Below are positions 15,880-24,873 of a stretch of DNA of 64,000 nt, in pieces (positions within the stretch are counted from its first letter, which is position 1; each line of letters opens with the position of its first letter). The position numbers and the translations under genes were made by a program. The notes under the pieces are model-generated. The model was given only the letters and a program-made list of their open reading frames with translations. It was not told the DNA's origin and made no database searches. The DNA lies in NCBI RefSeq assembly GCF_028368975.1, contig NZ_JAQNDM010000002.1, forward strand, positions 7,248,425 through 7,312,424, written 5' to 3'. Source of the stretch: Stigmatella ashevillena (GTDB taxonomy: Bacteria; Myxococcota; Myxococcia; Myxococcales; Myxococcaceae).

Positions 15880-17046
15880 TCACGGTGAGCTTCCGTTAGG
15901 CGAAGCGATGAAGACGTCCCCGATGCGTTGGGCGTCGGCCTCGTTGAAGTTCGCCAGCGTGTTCGCCAGCAGGGCGACGACCACCCGCGACTCCGGGAAC
16001 AGCATCAACATGGCGCGCCCACCTTCGATGGTTCCCCCATGGTGCAGGATGCGGCGGCCCTTGGCATCCACGCCCATTCGCCAGCCAATGCCCACGCCCG
16101 TCTCCTTGCCCGAGTTCAGTTGCTGTGTCTTGAACAGCACGTCGAGGGATGCCTGACGCAGGAACCCGGGCTGGAGGTGGGCCGAGCCGAAGCGCACCAG
16201 ATCCTCGGCGGTCGATAGGAAGCCCCCGCCTGCCCATTTGTAACTGTTGTCGACGTAGGGCGCGTGCCGCAGCGCCCCCGAGGCATCCCGCGCGTAGAAC
16301 CGCGTCCGGTGGGGAATGAGCTGTTCGGCCTGATCGGCCACGGTGCCCTGGAGCCCCAGGGGCTCGAAGATGGAGGCCTGCATGTAGTGGAGGAACTCCT
16401 GGCGGGAGGCGCCCTCCACGACGGCGCTGATGAGGTTCCAGCCGTAGCTGGAATAGCGGTAGTCCGTGCCTGGCTCGAACAGCAGCGGGTCTTCCTGGAA
16501 GAGGACGAGCCCCGCGTTCACGGTGTCATAATGCGGCTGTGCCTTGAGCAGGCCGAAGTCCTTCTCCTGGTAGTGACGGATTCCCGCGATGTGTCCCGCG
16601 AGCTGCCGCGTCGTGAAGGGCCAGGGCTTGGCGGGAAAGCCCGGCACGTAGCGCTGCACGGGAGCGTCCAGGTCCAACGCGCCGTCCTCCACGAGTCGTG
16701 CGACGGCGGCGGCGGTCAGCACCTTGGAGACGCTGCCCACGCGGAAGCGCGTCAGGGGGGTGACGGGCACCTGCTGCTCGACGTCCGCGAAGCCAAAGCC
16801 CTCGGACCAGACGAGCTTCCCGTCCCGGGCCACCGCGATGGAGAAGCCCGGCAGTTGTTTGGCCTGAACCAGCTCCTCCGCGAGCGCGTGCGCCCGGGAG
16901 ATCTCGGAAGGGGCAGCCGGAGGCGGGGAGTGCGCGCACGCCCACGCGCAGGCGGCGAGCAACAAGCCCGCGACACTCACGGCACTCAGGAAGGCTGAAC
17001 GGGGAGAGGGGGAAACACGGCGCCTCGAGGCGTCGGGGGAGGGCAT
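15880..17046 (-). CDS. Class C beta-lactamase-family serine hydrolase, secreted
   Basis: 388-residue penicillin-binding-protein-like hydrolase with an N-terminal export signal (SAVSVAGLLLAACAWAC; a lipobox is possible). The nucleophile motif SVSK is at residues 105-108. The second motif reads Y-S-S (198-200) in place of the common YSN. The third, KTG-like box, is HHGGT in RRILHHGGTIEG. This set is typical of the LACTB/EstB/D-aminopeptidase group, acting on peptides or esters rather than as a resistance lactamase. It sits 65 bases upstream of modA on the same strand but has no obvious functional link. Substrate unknown. Confidence 0.83.
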   Translation of the reverse strand: MPSPDASRRRVSPSPRSAFLSAVSVAGLLLAACAWACAHSPPPAAPSEISRAHALAEELVQAKQLPGFSIAVARDGKLVWSEGFGFADVEQQVPVTPLTRFRVGSVSKVLTAAAVARLVEDGALDLDAPVQRYVPGFPAKPWPFTTRQLAGHIAGIRHYQEKDFGLLKAQPHYDTVNAGLVLFQEDPLLFEPGTDYRYSSYGWNLISAVVEGASRQEFLHYMQASIFEPLGLQGTVADQAEQLIPHRTRFYARDASGALRHAPYVDNSYKWAGGGFLSTAEDLVRFGSAHLQPGFLRQASLDVLFKTQQLNSGKETGVGIGWRMGVDAKGRRILHHGGTIEGGRAMLMLFPESRVVVALLANTLANFNEADAQRIGDVFIASPNGSSP

Positions 17047-17068
17047 GGATGGGCGCTCCAGGTGACGG

Positions 17069-18175
17069 TCAGCCCTTCAGGTCCTCGGACAGCACGAAGT
17101 CCGGCTTGATGCGCTGAAGGGTCTTGGCGAAGGACTCCCGGTCCTGGGCCTTGTCCAGCGCGGCCTCGGGGGCGATGGTGCCCGCGGCCACCAGCTTCTC
17201 CAGGTGCATGTCCAGCGTCTGCATGCCCTGGGACTGGCCCGCCTGCATCTTGCTGGCGATCTGGAAGACCTTACCCTCGCGGATCATCGACGCGATGGCG
17301 CTGCTGCCGATGAGGATCTCCAGCGCCGCCACGCGGCCCTTGCCGTCCGCGGTGCGCACGAGCTGCTGGGCGACGATGCCCGCGAGGCTCTCGGCCAGCA
17401 TGCCGCGGATGGCTGGCTGCTCGTCCGCGGGGAAGGAGTTGACGATGCGGTCGATGGTGGCCGGGGCGCTGTTGGTGTGCACCGTGGCGAACACCAGCAC
17501 GCCGAAGCTCGCCAGTTGGAGCGCCAGCTTCATCGTCTCGTTGGTGCGCAACTCGCCGATGAGGATGACGTTCGGGTCCTCGCGGCCCGCCGAGCGGATG
17601 GCCGTGGCGAAGCTGATGGCGTGGGGGCCCACCTCGCGGTGCGTCACCTGGGCCTTGATGGACTCGTGCACGAACTCCACCGGGTCCTCGATGGTGAGGA
17701 TGTGCGCGTGGCGGGTCTGGTTGATGTGGTTGATCATCCCCGCCAGGGTGGTGGACTTACCGCTGCCCGTGGGGCCGGTGACGAGCACCAGGCCACTGCG
17801 GCGATCGGCCAGCTTGCGCACCACCTCGGGGGTGTTCAGGTCCGTGAGCGTCAGCACCTTGCTGGGAATGGTGCGGAAGACCGCCGCCAGCCCCGTCACC
17901 TTGTAGAAGTAGTTGGCGCGGAAGCGGGCCTTCGTCCCGTAGCTGTAGGCGAAGTCGAGGTCCAGCTCCTCGGTGATCTGCCTCTTCTGGTCCGGGTTGA
18001 CGAGATCGAAGAGCAGGCTCTCCATTTCGGGCGGGGTGAGGGGGGCTTCGCGCAGGGGCGTCAGCTCTCCCCGGATGCGGCCCATCGGGGGGTGCCCGAT
18101 GCTCATATGGAGGTCGCTGCCCTTCTCGGCGAGCAGCGCGTCGAAGAGTGTGGAGATGCGGGGCTGGGCGGTCAT
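17069..18175 (-). CDS. pilT: PilT/PilU-type pilus retraction ATPase
   Basis: 368-residue cytoplasmic hexameric ATPase that powers type IV pilus retraction. It has an N-terminal PAS-like domain (STLFDALLAEKGSDLHMS) and Walker A GPTGSGKST (134-142). The Asp box is EDPVEFVHES, Walker B is GELRTNET (most PilT have GEMRD), and the His box is FATVHTNSAPATIDRI; the AIRGMLAESL motif follows. I chose ATG 18175 because AGGTG lies 8 bases upstream; a GTG at 18184 is the alternative. It directly follows the long PilT homologue, so the two are co-expressed. The R-T substitution after GEL and the absence of pilB/pilC nearby suggest a PilU-like accessory or a specialised retraction motor. Confidence 0.88.
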   Translation of the reverse strand: MTAQPRISTLFDALLAEKGSDLHMSIGHPPMGRIRGELTPLREAPLTPPEMESLLFDLVNPDQKRQITEELDLDFAYSYGTKARFRANYFYKVTGLAAVFRTIPSKVLTLTDLNTPEVVRKLADRRSGLVLVTGPTGSGKSTTLAGMINHINQTRHAHILTIEDPVEFVHESIKAQVTHREVGPHAISFATAIRSAGREDPNVILIGELRTNETMKLALQLASFGVLVFATVHTNSAPATIDRIVNSFPADEQPAIRGMLAESLAGIVAQQLVRTADGKGRVAALEILIGSSAIASMIREGKVFQIASKMQAGQSQGMQTLDMHLEKLVAAGTIAPEAALDKAQDRESFAKTLQRIKPDFVLSEDLKG

Positions 18176-18185
18176 GGTCGTCACC

Positions 18186-19865
18186 TCACGCGCTCCGGCG
18201 GCCCAGCAGCGAGCCCACCTTGTTCATCAGCTTCTGCCCATCCTGCGCGGGGGCCTCGGGCTGCGGGGCGCCCGGCCGCTTGCCGGTCACCACGGCCTCC
18301 AGCTCGTCCGGGCTCTCGGCGAAGCCACGGGCGATTTCCAGCGTCGTCTTGCCCGCCTTGACCAGCTCCGCCAGCGAGTCGTCGAAGCGGATGATGCCCA
18401 GGCTCTTGCCGCGCTGCTGGAGCGAGGGGATCTGGAAGGTCTTGTTGTCGCGGATGAGGTTGCCCAGGGCCACCGAGCCCGGCAGCACCTCGGCTGCGGC
18501 CACGAGCCCCTTGCCGTCCGTGGAGGGCAGCAGCCGCTGGCTGACGATGAGCCGCAGGCTGGAGGCCAGCGTCAAGCGCACCTGCGCCTGGTCGCCGGGG
18601 GGAAACAGATCGATCAACCGGTCGATGGTCTTCGCCGCGCTGGGGGTGTTCATCGTGCTGATGAGCAGGTGGCCTGTCTCGCTGGCCGCCAGCGCCATGC
18701 GCACCGTCTCCGTGTCGCGCAGCTCGCCCACGACGATGACGTCCGGGTCCTCGCGCAGCGAGCCCTTGAGGGCGTTGGCGAAGGTGCGGGTGTGGGTGCC
18801 CACCTCGCGCTGGCTCAACAGCGCCTGCTTGCGGGGGTGGAGGTACTCCACCGGGTCTTCCACCGTGAGCACGTGGTGCTTCGACTCGCGGTTGATGAGG
18901 TCCACGATGGCCGTCAGCGTGCTCGTCTTGCCGTGGCCGGAAGGGCCGGTGACGACGATGAGCCCCTGGTGGTGGTGGGCGGCCTTGGCGATGCTCGGCG
19001 GCAGGCCGAGCGACTCCAGGGTGGGAATCTCCCGGGAGATGACGCGGAAGGAGCCCTTGAGGCCGGTGCGCTGGCGGCACACGTTGACGCGGAACCGGCC
19101 GCTGGAGGGATCCTCGAGCGAGAAGTCACAGCTGCCTTCTTTTTCCAGCACGGGGCGGAGCCGGGCGGGAACCTGGGGCAGCAGCATCTGCTCCACCTTC
19201 TCGGGGGAGAGCACCTCGCCCTCGGGCTTCAGCTCCGAGGCCACGCGGAACAGGGCGGGCCGACCCGCGACGACGTGCAAGTCACTGGCGCCCAGCCGTC
19301 GCGCCTCCTCCATCAAGGAGGGCAGATCCTTCCAGAACTCCACCCGGGGCGGCGGAGAGGGCGCGGCCGCGGAGGGCTGGAGGGTGGGAGGCTGTACCTG
19401 AGGGGCCGAGGCCTTGATGACCTTCATGCCCACGGAGGACGGGCGGATGGGGGGAATGTTGGGTGCCACGGGGGCCCCTGGATCCCCAGCGGGGGCCTCC
19501 GCGGCGGCGGGGGCCTCGGGCGCGGCCTCCGCGGGGCGGGCGCCCGGCACGGCGGCGGGGCTGTCCCCGGTGCGCATCACCCGCAGGCTGAGGAGCTCTC
19601 CGCGGCGCGCGGCGATGATGGAGAGCGTGGCCATGCCCTCGGCGCGCACGGACCACTTCACGGGCTTCTCCGTCACCGAGGCGGCGCGCGCGGGGCCCAC
19701 CATCGCCAGCAGGGTGCGGTTCAGCTCGTCCGCGGTCAGAACAGCGTTGTCCACCGGCTCGTAGCCATTGAGGCTTTTGATCATCGGGCAGCGCCCCGTG
19801 GTCAGGGCGAGCTCGGTGATGGCCGGATGGGACAGGTAGCGCAGCATCTCCGCGATGGGCTTCAT
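18186..19865 (-). CDS. PilT-family ATPase with a long N-terminal extension
   Basis: 559 residues, about 190 more than ordinary PilT. Residues 1-100 form an extra small domain (HPAITELALTTGRCPMIKSL ... LSIIAARRGELLSLRVM) like a degenerate N-terminal PilT/GspE-type fold. Residues 105-175 are a Pro/Ala linker. The standard core follows: ASDLHVVAGRPALFRV, Walker A GPSGHGKTS (307-315), Asp box EDPVEYLHPRK, Walker B VVGELRDTETV, and His-box position STMNTPSAAKTIDRL, where the usual His is replaced by Asn. ATP hydrolysis should be retained. It is encoded immediately upstream of the second PilT, suggesting a paired retraction system. The extra domain may bind another motility protein. Confidence 0.82.
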   Translation of the reverse strand: MKPIAEMLRYLSHPAITELALTTGRCPMIKSLNGYEPVDNAVLTADELNRTLLAMVGPARAASVTEKPVKWSVRAEGMATLSIIAARRGELLSLRVMRTGDSPAAVPGARPAEAAPEAPAAAEAPAGDPGAPVAPNIPPIRPSSVGMKVIKASAPQVQPPTLQPSAAAPSPPPRVEFWKDLPSLMEEARRLGASDLHVVAGRPALFRVASELKPEGEVLSPEKVEQMLLPQVPARLRPVLEKEGSCDFSLEDPSSGRFRVNVCRQRTGLKGSFRVISREIPTLESLGLPPSIAKAAHHHQGLIVVTGPSGHGKTSTLTAIVDLINRESKHHVLTVEDPVEYLHPRKQALLSQREVGTHTRTFANALKGSLREDPDVIVVGELRDTETVRMALAASETGHLLISTMNTPSAAKTIDRLIDLFPPGDQAQVRLTLASSLRLIVSQRLLPSTDGKGLVAAAEVLPGSVALGNLIRDNKTFQIPSLQQRGKSLGIIRFDDSLAELVKAGKTTLEIARGFAESPDELEAVVTGKRPGAPQPEAPAQDGQKLMNKVGSLLGRRSA

Positions 19866-19928
19866 GAGAGGATCCGCGTCGGCTCGAAGTTCAGAAAGGA
19901 GGAAGAATCCGGCACAGGATAGTCCAAC

Positions 19929-19954
19929 CCCTCGAAAACATCGTCACGAGGGGA
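19929..19954 (-). terminator. Possible terminator hairpin at the end of the 305-residue gene
   Basis: Arms CCCCTCG (19929-19935) and CGAGGGG (19948-19954) enclose a 12-base loop that contains the stop codon of the minus-strand gene. No T-run follows. Read-through into the PilT pair remains possible. Confidence 0.35.
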
Positions 19955-20861
19955 GGGCGGATTGCTGCCGGGCCAGGGTGCGCGCTTCTGCCACCTGCGC
20001 GGCCAGGGCGCGGGGGAGGTACTCCCGGTTGGACTCGAGGCGCAGGGCCACCAAGGCCGCTCGGGGGCCGTCCTTGCGTTCGAGCAACAGCGAGAGCATC
20101 CGCTCCTGGTTGAGCCAGTTGGAGGGAAAGGGGCGCTGGAGTTGACGGCCCAGGGCCATGGCCTGCACCCACAAGGTCTCGAAGGCCGCGTCGTCCTGGG
20201 CGCGGTGGGCTCGCTCCAGCAGGAGCGTGGCGGCCCAGTCCACGTGAAGGCGCTCGGGCCACAGCTCGGGGGTTCGCCAGTCCAGGGCCAGGGTGGCCTC
20301 CAGCAGGGGCTGGGCCTCCTGCACGCGACCTGCCTGGTAGAGCGCAATGCCGGCGTCGGCGCGATGGATGGGGGCGCGCCCCGAGGCGTCCCGGCGTGCG
20401 CCCACGAGGAAGAGCTCGGCGGCTCGCGCGGGGTGGGCAGCGCGCAAGAGGCTGGCGGCCTCGAGCACTTCCTCCAGCGGGGCCTGCTCGGCGCGCTCGG
20501 GCGTCATGCGCTCCGCCGCCAGCTCGCGGGCGGTTTCCTCGGACAACGCGCGCTCGACTTCCTCGCGCAGGGGGGCCACGGCCTCCAGCGACATCCCAGC
20601 CTCGCAGGCGCGCTCCAGCAGCGTCAGGGCCTCCTGCGCGGCGGGCATCAGCTCCGTCACCATCACCTCGCGCGCGTCTTGAAAGCGCACGAAGGCCAGC
20701 AACACGAGGAGCCGGGGGGGAGGGTTGTCGGGCAGGACATCGCGCAGCAGGGCCAGGGCGGTGCCGTAGCTTTCCTGCTCCAGCGCTTGGGCCAGCGCCG
20801 CGTCGAGTTCACCAGGCAGCCCCCAGGGGCCGGCCAGCAGGTGCTCGGAAGAGACAGTCAT
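19944..20861 (-). CDS. Hypothetical helical (TPR-like) protein
   Basis: 305 residues, almost entirely alpha-helical in composition, rich in Ala, Leu, Glu and Arg. Pairs such as GTALALLRDVLPDNPPPRLLV, AAHPARAAELFLVG and IALYQAGRVQEAQPLLEATL look like tetratricopeptide hairpins, so it is probably a cytoplasmic scaffold. No catalytic motif or signal peptide is seen. It lies 78 bases upstream of the two PilT genes on the same strand and may be their partner. It is co-directional with, but separated by a strong hairpin from, the acetyltransferase gene. Function unknown. Confidence 0.7.
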   Translation of the reverse strand: MTVSSEHLLAGPWGLPGELDAALAQALEQESYGTALALLRDVLPDNPPPRLLVLLAFVRFQDAREVMVTELMPAAQEALTLLERACEAGMSLEAVAPLREEVERALSEETARELAAERMTPERAEQAPLEEVLEAASLLRAAHPARAAELFLVGARRDASGRAPIHRADAGIALYQAGRVQEAQPLLEATLALDWRTPELWPERLHVDWAATLLLERAHRAQDDAAFETLWVQAMALGRQLQRPFPSNWLNQERMLSLLLERKDGPRAALVALRLESNREYLPRALAAQVAEARTLARQQSALPS

Positions 20862-20909
20862 GAAGTCAGAAGTTCCCTGGCGCCCTCGGGTGAGGCCACC
20901 TCGGGTGGC

Positions 20910-20938
20910 GGGCGGGAGGCAGCGCGTTCCTCCCGCCC
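20910..20938 (-). terminator. Terminator hairpin after the acetyltransferase gene
   Basis: Perfect 10-base arms GGGCGGGAGG (20910-20919) and CCTCCCGCCC (20929-20938) with a 9-base loop, 17 bases downstream of the minus-strand acetyltransferase stop. A very stable stem without a T-run. Confidence 0.6.
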
Positions 20939-20954
20939 AAAGCGGCCCGCGGGC

Positions 20955-21488
20955 CTACAGCTCGCGGGACATCAGCAGGCGCAGCTTGCCGGACTTCTTG
21001 GACACCACCGTGGCCACGGTGGTGAAGCCCGCCTTGCGGTAGAAGCTCACCGCGGGGCCGTTGGCCGGGTCCACGCGCAGCGCGATCGTCTTGCGGTACA
21101 TGTCGCGCGCCGTCTGCACGCCGTGGTTGAGCAGCACCATGCCGAGCCCCTGCTTGCGCAGGTCCTGCCGGACCACGATGTTGCGCATGTACGCGGCACC
21201 CGGAACCGGGCCGTCGCGCTCCACGGTGACGTAGCCGACCGCCTGTCCCTGAAGCTTCGCCACGTGCAGGAAGGGCCGCAGCTGCGTGAGGGCCTGGAGG
21301 CTCTCTTCCTGGGTCTCGCCCCGGGTCTTCCAGGGATCAGAGCTGGCGCGCAGGGAGGCCACCACGCTCATGTCTTCATCGGTCGGTTGGGACAGCTTGA
21401 CCGCCGAGTTCAGATCATTGGGCAGGTTGGCTGCGTCCAGTACCGGCACTGCAACCTCCACGCCCGGGTCCACCTGCTTCATCGTCAT
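20955..21488 (-). CDS. GNAT-family N-acetyltransferase
   Basis: 177-residue acetyl-CoA-dependent transferase. The acetyl-CoA loop is AAYMRNIVVRQDLRKQGLGM, with R-K-Q-G-L-G matching the Q/R-x-x-G-x-G/A signature. Downstream ALRVDPANGPAVSFYRKAGF is the usual motif B end with Tyr acting as general acid. I placed the start at ATG 21488 (MTMKQVDPG) because GGAGGAG lies 9 bases upstream; a longer frame to 21572 has no such signal. Acceptor substrate cannot be told. It is transcribed away from the MglA-like gene, sharing a 258-base divergent region. Confidence 0.85.
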   Translation of the reverse strand: MTMKQVDPGVEVAVPVLDAANLPNDLNSAVKLSQPTDEDMSVVASLRASSDPWKTRGETQEESLQALTQLRPFLHVAKLQGQAVGYVTVERDGPVPGAAYMRNIVVRQDLRKQGLGMVLLNHGVQTARDMYRKTIALRVDPANGPAVSFYRKAGFTTVATVVSKKSGKLRLLMSREL

Positions 21489-21663
21489 CGCCTTGCTCCT
21501 CCGTCGCGCTGCGATCCTAACCGTTAGACCGGTAGACGTGCACGAGGTGTTTCCGCGCACATTTCCCCTCAACTCGTGAGAAGCCGGACCTGGTCAAACG
21601 GGGCACCTGCCCAGGCCATTCCAAGCAGGTCTTTCCGCTCTTCTCGTCTGCTCTCCGAGCGGC

Positions 21664-21691
21664 TTTCCATTGGCGGACACCTCACTATAAA
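21664..21691 (+). promoter_or_regulatory. Probable promoter of the MglA-like gene
   Basis: -35-like TTTCCA (21664-21669) and -10-like TATAAA (21686-21691), 16 bases apart. Transcription would begin near 21698, downstream of an in-frame ATG at 21693. That favours the TTG at 21747 as the true start of the gene. Confidence 0.5.
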
Positions 21692-21746
21692 GATGTCCCA
21701 GGGCGAGGGGGGGGATGGCCTTCTTCCTTGTCCGCTCAGGTCCTGC

Positions 21747-22460
21747 TTGCAACTCAACCACGCTCAGCGAGAGCTCACGCTCAAGATCGTCTACTACGGG
21801 CCCGGGCTCAGTGGGAAGACGACCAACTTGCGCCAGTTGTACGCCCGGGCGAGCCCCGAGGTCCGGGGGCGGCTGCTGTCGGTGGAGACGCGCGACGACC
21901 GGACCCTGTTCTTCGACGTGCTGCCGGTCTTCTTCTCCTCCTCCCAGGGGTACAACGTCCGGGTGAAGCTCTTCACCGTGCCGGGTCAGGTCATCCACGT
22001 TGCCACGCGCCGCATCGTGTTGAGGGCCGCGGACGCGGTGGCCTTCGTGGCGGACAGCCGGCGCAGCGCCACGAAGGAGAACAACCGGTACTGGCACAGC
22101 CTGCGGGAGGACATGCGGGAGAACGGGTTGGATCCCGACCGGGTGCCCGTGGTCATCCAGTTCAACAAGCGGGACTTGCCGGACGCGCGCCCGGAGGAGG
22201 AGCTGGACCTGCTGCGGCGCCGGGGCCGGGAGCCCGTGGTGGGGGCCGTGGCCGTGCGGGGCGAGGGCGTCTGTGAAACCTTGCATGAGTTGATGCAGCT
22301 GGCCTGGCAACGGCTCGACGCGGACGCTCACCTCACCCGGAACATGGGAATGAGCGAAGAGGAGTTCCTCCTCCGAGTGTTTCGAAACATGAATCTCGAT
22401 GGCACTTCGCTCGCGGAGCGTTACAAGGCCGAGACTACCTTGAGAGGAGGGGCGGGATGA
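21747..22460 (+). CDS. MglA-like small Ras-superfamily GTPase
   Basis: 237-residue GTPase from a TTG start (MQLNHAQREL). MglA-type proteins begin in the same way just before the P-loop, and an upstream promoter appears to exclude ATG 21693. Motifs: P-loop GPGLSGKTT (18-26), RTLFFDVLPVFF, G3-like VPGQ (78-81), FVADSRRS, G4 NKRD (140-143), G5-like AVAVRGEG. A C-terminal extension (about 195-237) follows the fold. MglA sets the leading pole in myxobacterial motility; this paralogue lacks the MglA end and probably signals elsewhere. Its stop overlaps the histidine kinase ATG by 4 bases, implying that the two act together. No mglB-like Roadblock gene is adjacent. Confidence 0.83.
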   Translation: MQLNHAQRELTLKIVYYGPGLSGKTTNLRQLYARASPEVRGRLLSVETRDDRTLFFDVLPVFFSSSQGYNVRVKLFTVPGQVIHVATRRIVLRAADAVAFVADSRRSATKENNRYWHSLREDMRENGLDPDRVPVVIQFNKRDLPDARPEEELDLLRRRGREPVVGAVAVRGEGVCETLHELMQLAWQRLDADAHLTRNMGMSEEEFLLRVFRNMNLDGTSLAERYKAETTLRGGAG

Positions 22461-23848
22461 GCGCGGACCAAGGGCCTACGTCATGGGGAGATGGTGTGCC
22501 GCCCCTGCCCGATAGCCTCCTGAACCGTACGCCGCTGCTGGCGGAGCTGCTCGACCTGCCGTCGCTCGCGGGCGTGGTGGAGGGCTTTGCGGGGCTGCAC
22601 GGCATGGGCGTGCAAGTCATCGACGCCCAGGGCGCGTGCCTGGCGGGCACCGAGGGGCGCCAGGGCGCCTTCTGTGCCCACGTCACGTCCGGGAAGCAGG
22701 ACGGGGAGGGCTGCGCGGCCCGAGCGCCGCTTGGCTCGGGCCTCCACTCGGTGGCGTGCCCTTCGGGGGTGCGCTACCTGGTCCTCCAGGTGCGGTGGGA
22801 AGGCAGCGAGCTGGGACGGGTGGTGTTTGGCCCCTTCGCGCCCGAGGTGGTGGCGGCCCTGCCGGAGCGGATGGACGTGGTCCGGGCACCTGGGTTGGGC
22901 TCGCCCCTGGCGGCAGCCGCGGCGTACTTCTCCCAGGTGCTGGAGGCCCTCATGGCGGTGGGGCACCGCTCCTGGCTGGCCAGCCGCATCCAGCTCGAGT
23001 CCGCCGGGGAGATCCGCCGGGAGCTGGAGGTCCGCGACGCGCGGATGTCGTCGCTCCAGGGCCGTCTGCGGGAGATGGACCGGCTCCAGTCGAGCTTCCT
23101 GGGCACCGTGAGCCACGAGTTGCGCACGCCCCTGGCCTCCATCATCGCCTACTCGGAGCTGCTGTCCGAGGGCATCACCGGGCAGCTCAACCCGGAGCAG
23201 ATCCAGTGCGTGCAGTCCATCACGGAGATGGGGCGCACGCTGTTGGATCTCATCACCTCCATCCTGGACATCAGCCAGTTGGAGGCGGGCAAGCTGCGGC
23301 TGGCCTTCGCGCCGGTGGACATGGCCGAGGTGGTGGTCTCCGCGGTGTCCAGCGTGACGCCCCAATCGCGGCGCAAGGGTTTGAAGCTGGAGGTGGTCCT
23401 CCCGGAGCTGCGGCAGCCCCGGGTGCTCGCGGACAAGGGGCGGCTGTACCAGGTGCTGGTGAACCTGCTGGCCAACGCCCTCAAGTTCACCCCGGAGGGC
23501 CACGTGCGGGTGCGGCTCTCGGAGGTCGGGCCTCAGGAGGAGCTGGGGGGGCAGGGCTACCGCTTCTGCGTCGAGGACACGGGGGTGGGCATCCGCCAGG
23601 ATCAGCTCGAGCGCATCTTCCAGAGCTTCTACCAGGTGGACTCCAGCTCCACCCGGGAGTTCGGGGGCGTGGGGCTGGGGCTCTCCATCGTCAAACGCTT
23701 CGTGGAAGGGCACGGCGGCAAGGTGCTGGTGACGAGCCAGCCGGGCCAGGGCTCGTGCTTCATCGCCGTGCTGCCGTCGCGGCCTCCCCAGGTGGGGGAG
23801 AGTGGGGTGCATGTCCTGCCGCCCCTGCCCGAGCCGGACCGGTTCTAA
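22457..23848 (+). CDS. Sensor histidine kinase with PocR-type sensory domain
   Basis: 463 residues, soluble. Residues 30-170 resemble a PocR domain: [33 protein letters not shown], and conserved-looking cysteines (C73, C86, C101) that could bind a small ligand or metal. A coiled coil (180-212) leads to the H-box [13 protein letters not shown] with phosphoacceptor H220. The ATPase boxes follow: N-box [10 protein letters not shown]1 DTGVGI, F-box FQSFYQVD, G2 [10 protein letters not shown]. No membrane segment or receiver is present and no response regulator gene is adjacent. It is translationally coupled to the MglA-like GTPase, so the two likely form a signalling pair, perhaps with nucleotide state and kinase activity linked. 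Confidence 0.87.
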   Translation: MSADQGPTSWGDGVPPLPDSLLNRTPLLAELLDLPSLAGVVEGFAGLHGMGVQVIDAQGACLAGTEGRQGAFCAHVTSGKQDGEGCAARAPLGSGLHSVACPSGVRYLVLQVRWEGSELGRVVFGPFAPEVVAALPERMDVVRAPGLGSPLAAAAAYFSQVLEALMAVGHRSWLASRIQLESAGEIRRELEVRDARMSSLQGRLREMDRLQSSFLGTVSHELRTPLASIIAYSELLSEGITGQLNPEQIQCVQSITEMGRTLLDLITSILDISQLEAGKLRLAFAPVDMAEVVVSAVSSVTPQSRRKGLKLEVVLPELRQPRVLADKGRLYQVLVNLLANALKFTPEGHVRVRLSEVGPQEELGGQGYRFCVEDTGVGIRQDQLERIFQSFYQVDSSSTREFGGVGLGLSIVKRFVEGHGGKVLVTSQPGQGSCFIAVLPSRPPQVGESGVHVLPPLPEPDRF

Positions 23849-23859
23849 AGGCGCCGGCC

Positions 23860-24810
23860 ATGCACGGAGAGTTCTCCCTGATCGAGCGGTTCCTGAGCGC
23901 CTTTCCCCGGGCCCGCGTGCCCCTGGGCCCGGGGGACGATTGCGCCGTGCTCGCGCCTTCCCGGGGCCCGCTGTGCGTCACCACGGACGCGGTGGTGGAG
24001 GGTGTGCACTTCACGCGCGCGCACTTCTCCCCGGAGGACATCGGGCACAAGGCGCTCGCGGTGAACCTGTCGGACCTGGCCGCCATGGGCGCCACGCCGC
24101 GCTGGTTCCTCTGTGCCCTGGCCCTGCCCCAGGACTTTCCCGCGCGCGAGCTTTCGCGCATGGCGCGGGGGATGGCCGCCCTGGCCCGGGAGCACCGCGT
24201 GGCGCTCGTGGGCGGCAACTTCACCTCCGCGCGCGAGCTGTCCCTCACCCTCACCGCCGCGGGCGAGCTCAAGCGCCCCGCCCTCACCCGGCAGGGCGGC
24301 CGTCCAGGCCACCTCCTCTATGTGTCCGGAACGCTCGGGGAGGCCCGCCTGGGGCTGGAACTGCTCCGCCAAGGCCACCGCCGGGGCGCCGCCGTGCTGC
24401 GGCAGCGAAGGCCCCAGCCCCGCGTGGCGCTGGGGCTGCTGGCCTCCCGCTTTGCTTCCGCGGCCATGGACCTCTCCGATGGGCTGGCGCAGGACCTGGG
24501 ACACCTGTGCGAGGCCTCGGGTGTGGGGGCGGAGGTGGAACTCTCCCACCTGCCCCTGTCTCCCACCGTGCGGCAAGCGCTGGGCTTCGAAGGCGCTTTG
24601 CAGGGCGGCGAGGACTACGAGCTGTTGCTGTCCGTCCCCCCCGCACGGGTGGCTGCCTTCGAGCGGGCCTGTGCCCGTGCGGGACAGCGCGTCACGGCCA
24701 TTGGCCTGCTCACCCGGGACCGCCGCCGGGTGCTTCGCGACCCCCAAGGACGGCTGATTCCTCCCCCGCCAGGCTTCGACCATTTCCGGGTCCGTCCGCC
24801 GGTGGATTGA
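23860..24810 (+). CDS. thiL: Thiamine-monophosphate kinase
   Basis: 316-residue enzyme converting thiamine monophosphate to thiamine diphosphate with ATP, the last step of the pathway. ThiL landmarks: the N-terminal glycine-rich GPGDDCAVL with metal-binding aspartates, VTTDAVVEGVHF, FSPEDIGHKALAVNLSDLAA with the MGA turn, LVGGNFTSA, AMDLSDGLAQDL, and GGEDYELLLSV near the C-terminus. Length is normal. The start is 12 bases after the kinase stop, with only a weak AAAGG. It probably shares the upstream message but has no functional tie to it. Confidence 0.92.
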   Translation: MHGEFSLIERFLSAFPRARVPLGPGDDCAVLAPSRGPLCVTTDAVVEGVHFTRAHFSPEDIGHKALAVNLSDLAAMGATPRWFLCALALPQDFPARELSRMARGMAALAREHRVALVGGNFTSARELSLTLTAAGELKRPALTRQGGRPGHLLYVSGTLGEARLGLELLRQGHRRGAAVLRQRRPQPRVALGLLASRFASAAMDLSDGLAQDLGHLCEASGVGAEVELSHLPLSPTVRQALGFEGALQGGEDYELLLSVPPARVAAFERACARAGQRVTAIGLLTRDRRRVLRDPQGRLIPPPPGFDHFRVRPPVD

Positions 24811-24873
24811 CCCTGCCGGACGGCAAGGCTAAACCCCCTGGACGCTTCGCCGTCTCTCCGGAAACACCTGCCC

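Noticed and set aside
21576-21746. Longer N-terminus for the MglA-like GTPase (GTG 21576 or ATG 21693)
   Set aside because: The added residues are low-complexity and the best promoter would start transcription after 21693; family members begin just before the P-loop.
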